DNA of 64,000 nt from Persicaria tinctoria (taxonomy: Eukaryota > Streptophyta > Magnoliopsida > Caryophyllales > Polygonaceae), in NCBI GenBank assembly GCA_037127255.1, contig JBANSL010000016.1, forward strand, positions 7,628,501 through 7,692,500, read 5' to 3'. Within the stretch, counting starts at the first letter, position 1, and every line of letters starts with the position of its first letter. The notes beneath the pieces were generated by a model, which saw only the letters and a program-made list of their open reading frames with translations, made no database searches and was not told where the DNA came from. A program made the translations under genes and the position numbers. Shown piece after piece: positions 59,308 to 64,000 of this stretch.

Positions 59308-62167
59308 TTATGCCTTTGCCTTTCCAGTCTGAACAGCTTGAATTCTTTGTTGTATCTTCATGATCTATACAAAAACACAATATAAAGAAACAGCAAGCAA
59401 ATTAACCCAATGTCTTCTTCCTTAGAAAAGAAAAGAAACAGGAAAAACTATTCTGTCTTTCACTGTTAGGAAAGCAATTCAAGGAAAAAGTATCTAAGAA
59501 TCATGGAATTTTCCACATTCAAGAATCTAATAATCCACACTTTAGATGCGCACAGAATTTTCACCAAACATAAATTACATAAAACAAAGTGCCCTGCATG
59601 TAAACACTAGGTACAACCCAACAGAATCGTGAATAGCATAAACACATTGGCCAGGACAACATACCCCCTCTTTCTTTCCATTTTGCTTCTCTTCCATATC
59701 TTGAAGGGTTGAATCAAGACGTTTCCTGTAAGGACGGAAGTTGAAGACTTTAACAATCATGGGTAACATATTTGCATGGAAATGCAGAGCAACAAACTAA
59801 GCTATATGGAAATGATCCTTCTGAGACTTAAAAGCAAGCAGCCTGGAATAATGGCAATAGTAATAGGCTAATAGCTTGATCAAGATAAAGTCAAGTCCCA
59901 TAGTGTAGGTCTTAAACAATCTGACTGAGCAGGAGGTGCCTGAGCCCCTGTAGTGAAATAAGATTTTCCTTTAACCTCTTTTTAAATCAGCTTAGAGACA
60001 ATCCTGAATTCTCATATAAAAAATTATTAGAACTGCTGAATTTATTATTGCTGAAAGAAGCAATAAAAAAAAGGATAATTTCTAAAAGAAAAAAAAATTC
60101 CATTCACCTACTTTACAATGAAATCAATTGTCTGGTACACCAGCCCCTGAACCCAAACCAGAATGAAACCTTTGCCTGGTTCCAACCTAATATGGCCACT
60201 CAAATCTCCATAATATTAGGCTAATAGCAATATACTTGATGTCCGTCTGGTTGACAACCATGGAAAAGGAAAGGGAAGGGAAAGGGGGCCAAGATTGTGT
60301 GGTTTGGACAAGAAGCCAAAACATTTTTGCTCAAGTACAAATTTTATTGTGTCTAGATGAGGCTGTAGGGAACAGAATGCCCCTGATCCCTGGTGTCTTC
60401 CATTGGTCTTCTAGTCTTAGAAGAAGTTAAGTGTTTTGAAACCCATGTAAAATATGCAGAATAAAATGGAGGGAGTCGAAACAAATTCTGTATAGAAAAT
60501 AATGAAGTGTGGGTTCATCTATAAAATATGATTAATGAATAAAGACCAAAAGGCGGATTCATCTCCTTTCCAATTTACAAATGATCATCAAGCTAATGGC
60601 AACTTACTACTTATCATTAGAGGATGGTCATGTTCAGGAGACTGCATAACAATGACAATAGTCAAAGCTGCACAGATCAAACTTGTTGTTTATGCATAAA
60701 TTTGTATCTTTTTTCATTATATTATACACTTGATCCTTGGTCTACTCAAGTATACGTCTTTTGATTCTATAATTTCAATGTCAATTGCACTTCAGTCATA
60801 CACAAACGTAAGTCTTTTACCAAAAGATGTTTCAACATAGCATCACATTCATGGATCTCATTTACATAAAGATGCAAATTTACTTCTTCAAATACTTCAG
60901 TTTTCGAAACGAGTAAATATTATGTCCCTAGTTCCACCATAAAAATGCCAATGTCTACAATAAGTTCATCTCCTTAAGGCTTCAAATCTCTTCATCCACT
61001 CAACTACTTGACTGAATCTCTTTTCCCCTCATATGTATATATCTATGTTTATTCACTCACAAATAATCTCAGTAGATCTTCAATCCCATTCCCATCACGA
61101 GACATCTAATCTAACATTCTAACCACAACTGCAACAATTATTATTCCTATCAAGATTTATTCTGAGCAGTTACCCATTTATCCTAATACTAGAGTTTCCA
61201 GCTCCTCTCCCATGTCACCAAAAGATCTATCTCCTCCCTAAATTCCTTTACATCTTTCTTAATGCACATTCAGTAGTAATTTAAGCATGAATCTAATTGT
61301 GTCCCTTCCAATACTTCCACAAGATTTGACCTCATATTTCCCAAATCCTCTCTAAGAAGATCTTCAATGAACTAGCAAACTCCAAATAACACTTGATTAA
61401 TCTAATTTCATATCTTGCTTCCAAACCACATACTCACTTATTCTACCGTTTTTAATAAGCTCTTTGAGATTTACTGTTTCCTCATTTCTTCTTACATTTC
61501 ATTGTAAAGCATAATGAAAAAAGAGCCAAATTTTCCAATTTGTCACTAGATCATACCACTATGAGATGAGAAAAAAGAGCAGCTCAAAGCTACCAAATAA
61601 TGCATACACTACTTGTCATATCCAAGTAATAATGGAGAAGAAAATAAACACATACAGCTCAGCGGACATGTATTCGATCCTCTTTTTGACATTAGCATTG
61701 GCCTCGGCCAAGTCCTGCTTGACTAGAACAGGACCTATCAGTTTGTACACATTAGCATCTTCGTTCAACAGCTCCAGCTCCTAATCAAACAAAACGAAAT
61801 AAGCGGAAAATCCAATGCAACAAATCAATCAACATAACAAACAAATTCAAGGGGTTAAAAAAACAGAATTAGAATCAATATCAAGGAACGGCAAAAGCGG
61901 CAACACCTTGAGTACAAGCTCATTCTCGCCGAGCTGTACAGTGTACTTCCTCCTGACCTCGTGATTCTTCGCAATGTCTGCAAGGTAAACAGGGCAAAGC
62001 TTTTAGCATTCAAAACCCTAAATTCATAGTGTGAGCAAAAACAAATCGAACGATTGGATCGCCAAAACAAGGAAAAGGAGAGATGAAACGCCTTTTTGAA
62101 GCTTGCGGAGATCGTTGGCTTTGGCCTCGAGATCGCGCTGCAGTTCTCTGAGCGCGGTGGAGCTCAT
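59308..62167 (-). CDS. PFD6: Prefoldin subunit 6 (beta-type)
   Basis: Beta-class subunit of the hexameric prefoldin chaperone, which passes unfolded actin and tubulin to the cytosolic chaperonin. Five exons: 62167-62092, 61977-61907, 61780-61656, 59725-59665 and 59364-59308; 390 nt, 129 aa, the usual length. It starts MSSTALRELQRDLEAKANDL. The coiled-coil arms flank the beta hairpins (RRKYTVQLGENELVLKELEL, quoted in part; NVYKLIGPVLVKQDLAEA). It ends IQAVQTGKAKA, as in plant homologues. Intron 1 begins GC, not GT: joining AAAAAG to ACATTG is the only splice that keeps the conserved KDIAKNH. The other introns are GT-AG. Intron 3 is long (1930 bp) with no recognised insertion. Confidence 0.95.
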
Positions 62168-62680
62168 TGTCGCCTCGCTTCCTTGGTAGCAAGAAGGGGT
62201 TTGGGTTTGAACGGTGTACTTCTGACTTCTGGGAGTTTATTGAGAATTTTGATCGCGGAAGTAGAGTTTGTTGCAGATTTGGGGTTAATTGGGCCGTTAC
62301 CATATTTTGGGCCACCGATTTAACGAAAATGGCCCATATCTCTTGATTTGGGCCTCGCAATATGTTGTCATCACAAGCAATTCAGCATCACAAATTCTGG
62401 GTTTAATAGGGAAAAAAAATAACTTCACCTCGAAAATAGGATAAAAGTCACGTTCATGTCTTTCAATATATGACCAGAGGATCCGAATTTTACTCTTTTC
62501 GTCCACTGAGGAACCGGTACAAAACGTCCACTGAGGAACCGGTGTATATCTACAGGTACACATTTTACTCTTTTCGTCCCCATTTGCACATGAATGACCA
62601 GGGGTCCAGAGGATTCGAATGTGGCATCCTAAGGTTGCGAGCGTCTGAGAAGAAGAAATTTAATACTGCATGTTTTACAT
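62168..62680 (-). promoter_or_regulatory. Upstream region of prefoldin 6
   Basis: A 19-bp unit CGTCCACTGAGGAACCGGT occurs twice in tandem with a 6-bp spacer (62500-62518 and 62525-62543), and TTTTACTCTTTTCGTCC occurs on both sides of the pair. No TATA box is clear. It could be promoter or an old repeat edge. Confidence 0.4.
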
Positions 62681-62689
62681 AAGCCTATT

Positions 62690-63538
62690 TGACACTAGAC
62701 TCGGAGGGAGGTTGCCTACCCTCCCTCTCATAATGCTTCCTCTCTTGGTTAGACCAGAAGGAAGATGGTCCACCCGCGATGGTGTTGATGCACCCATTAA
62801 GTGGCGTGGGTTTCGATTGTTCCAACTGGAGTGTGAAGCCCTGATTGACGAGGATCTGGCCTCCGGAGCGCCCCACGCATCTATGGGCGGGGGTCGGTAT
62901 CCATCTCCTCTATTTCTATTTCGTCCACCATGGCCTCGCGGGCATCCTCCCCTTCCTCTCCCTCTTGGGGCATAGGGAGGATTGTACGCAGATCTGCAAA
63001 GGCACATCTTGCTGGGGGGAGGGGCCGCGGAATTCCATATGCAGGAGGACGCACCATCTGGGGATGCGCCATCATCGCATTGGTCGGAGTCAGAGGGGGA
63101 GGACTAGTAAAGTGGTTGTATTGTACTTCATTGCGAGGAGCTTGCTGGAGAGTGACAGGGGGTTTCCAATGTGGGTTCTGACCAGGATGGGCATCCTGAC
63201 CTCCCCTCCCGTGGAACTTGATGGTTATCTTATGGAATAAAGAGGGATTTGCTTCATTTGATCGCGAGCTAGAGTAGGCAGCTTCCATGGCATGGATCTG
63301 CAAGGTTACGATATGGCACAACTTATCATAGTTGCGAGGCTCTTTTTTAAACAAATACATTTTATAGGCGCCCTCAGCGAGGTTGCCCATCAGGATGGTG
63401 CACTGGCAGATTCCTAATTGAATTTTGGGATTTGAACGACCATGGTGGTGAATTTGTTGAAGAAACTACTCAGGGACTCGGATAGTTCTTGCTTGATAGA
63501 GTTTAGATCTAGCATGGTGCGTTTCCATGTGCAGGCGC
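62690..63538 (-). pseudogene. Decayed gypsy-like gag fragment
   Basis: Minus-strand reading, across frameshifts, gives KQELSESLSSFFNKFTTMVV, then MGNLAEGAYKMYLFKKEPRN and YDKL...TLQIHAMEA, which resembles the retrotransposon gag core (KQ-ESL-F-RF). The following 169-aa frame is proline-rich with a basic and then an acidic tail. No protease, RT or LTR is in the window. It is cut at 63539 by a hAT-type end. Confidence 0.5.
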
Positions 63539-63589
63539 TAGGGGTGGGCACAAATCCCGATCCCGTCCCGCAAAAATTATTATTATTTC
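63539..63589. mobile_element. hAT-like terminus, one end only
   Basis: TAGGGGTGGGCACAAATCCC followed by GATCCCGTCCCGC matches the ends of 2758-3491. The other end is not found before the window closes. Confidence 0.5.
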
Positions 63590-63828
63590 TGAATCCGCTT
63601 CAGCAATGCAACCGCATCTTTATCCAACTCCCCCAATGAAGAGAATGAGAAGGGTAGGAAACCATAACCAGCCGTCGTACACAAATCTCGATACTTGACA
63701 CACTTACGTCGAGCAGCATCAACAACAACACGACCATGCATAAAGTCAGAAATCCCAGACTGAGTCAATGGAGAGGATCCCGTCAGATCGACACACACAT
63801 CCCGCCCATTTAGAGTTACAAGAGGCAA
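63590..63828 (-). mobile_element. RTE-type LINE C-terminal fragment
   Basis: Minus-strand frame VTLNGRDVCVDLTGSSPLTQ, then GRVVVDAARRKCVKYRDLC, GYGFLPFSFSSLGELDKDAV and ALLKRIQ, typical of the C-terminal domain of plant RTE-like LINEs. The frame is open to the ATT-repeat junction at about 63580 and lacks the last 30 or so residues. Confidence 0.65.
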
Positions 63829-64000
63829 ATAGCTAATTAAATACGGTATTTTTTCTAACTATCAATCGATAATTAGACAATATTGGTAAATCTCGTCTCA
63901 ATTCCTTTCCGTCCTGATCTAGTAAGATAATGTAGCTAAATATGTTGAACATTATAATTAATTATACAATCATTGTATGAATTAATAATAGTATTATAAT

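Overview
This is a plant nuclear genome window, from a eudicot judging by protein similarity (asterid or Lamiales-like is a guess only). It is AT-rich and intron-rich, with GT-AG introns. Five conserved single-copy-type genes can be assembled exon by exon. Between them lie transposable elements, many nested in one another and several with exact target-site duplications (TSDs).

Genes: (1) mitochondrial ribosomal protein mL41 (minus, 5366-6109), three small exons; (2) 26S proteasome lid subunit RPN8 (plus, 8912-11945), ten exons, 309 aa; (3) a class I alpha-1,2-mannosidase of the MNS3 type (plus, 13278-18115), six exons, 635 aa; (4) a KAT1/KAT2-type Shaker K+ channel (minus, 18665-22085), eleven exons, 735 aa, convergent with MNS3; (5) prefoldin subunit 6 (minus, 59308-62167), five exons, 129 aa, whose first intron has a GC donor. 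All five assemble into uninterrupted reading frames. They are unrelated housekeeping or transport genes and nothing suggests a joint pathway or cluster.

The 37 kb between the channel gene and prefoldin 6 (about 22.1-59.3 kb) holds no cellular gene that I recognise. Its main element is a nearly complete Ty1/copia retrotransposon (33010-38402, minus). It has 341-bp LTRs differing at 8 sites, TATTT duplications, a tRNA-Met-type primer site and a polypurine tract. Its gag-pol frame has four in-frame stops and no frameshift. Around it are two solo LTRs of one family (30603-30856 and 46689-46940), LINE 3' ends with RNase H remnants, RTE-type LINE tails ending in ATT/ATA repeats, two tRNA-derived SINE families, Stowaway MITEs, hAT-like elements with 8-bp TSDs (including very GC-rich ones), and long-inverted-repeat elements with 9-bp TSDs (Mutator-like).

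The right edge carries a decayed gypsy-like gag fragment cut by a hAT terminus and an RTE fragment. I found no rRNA, tRNA gene, CRISPR array or bacterial-type operon. The most informative observations are the nested insertions, which give relative ages; a LINE tail inserted within about 120 bp of the RPN8 start codon; and the non-TG..CA ends of the copia LTRs.
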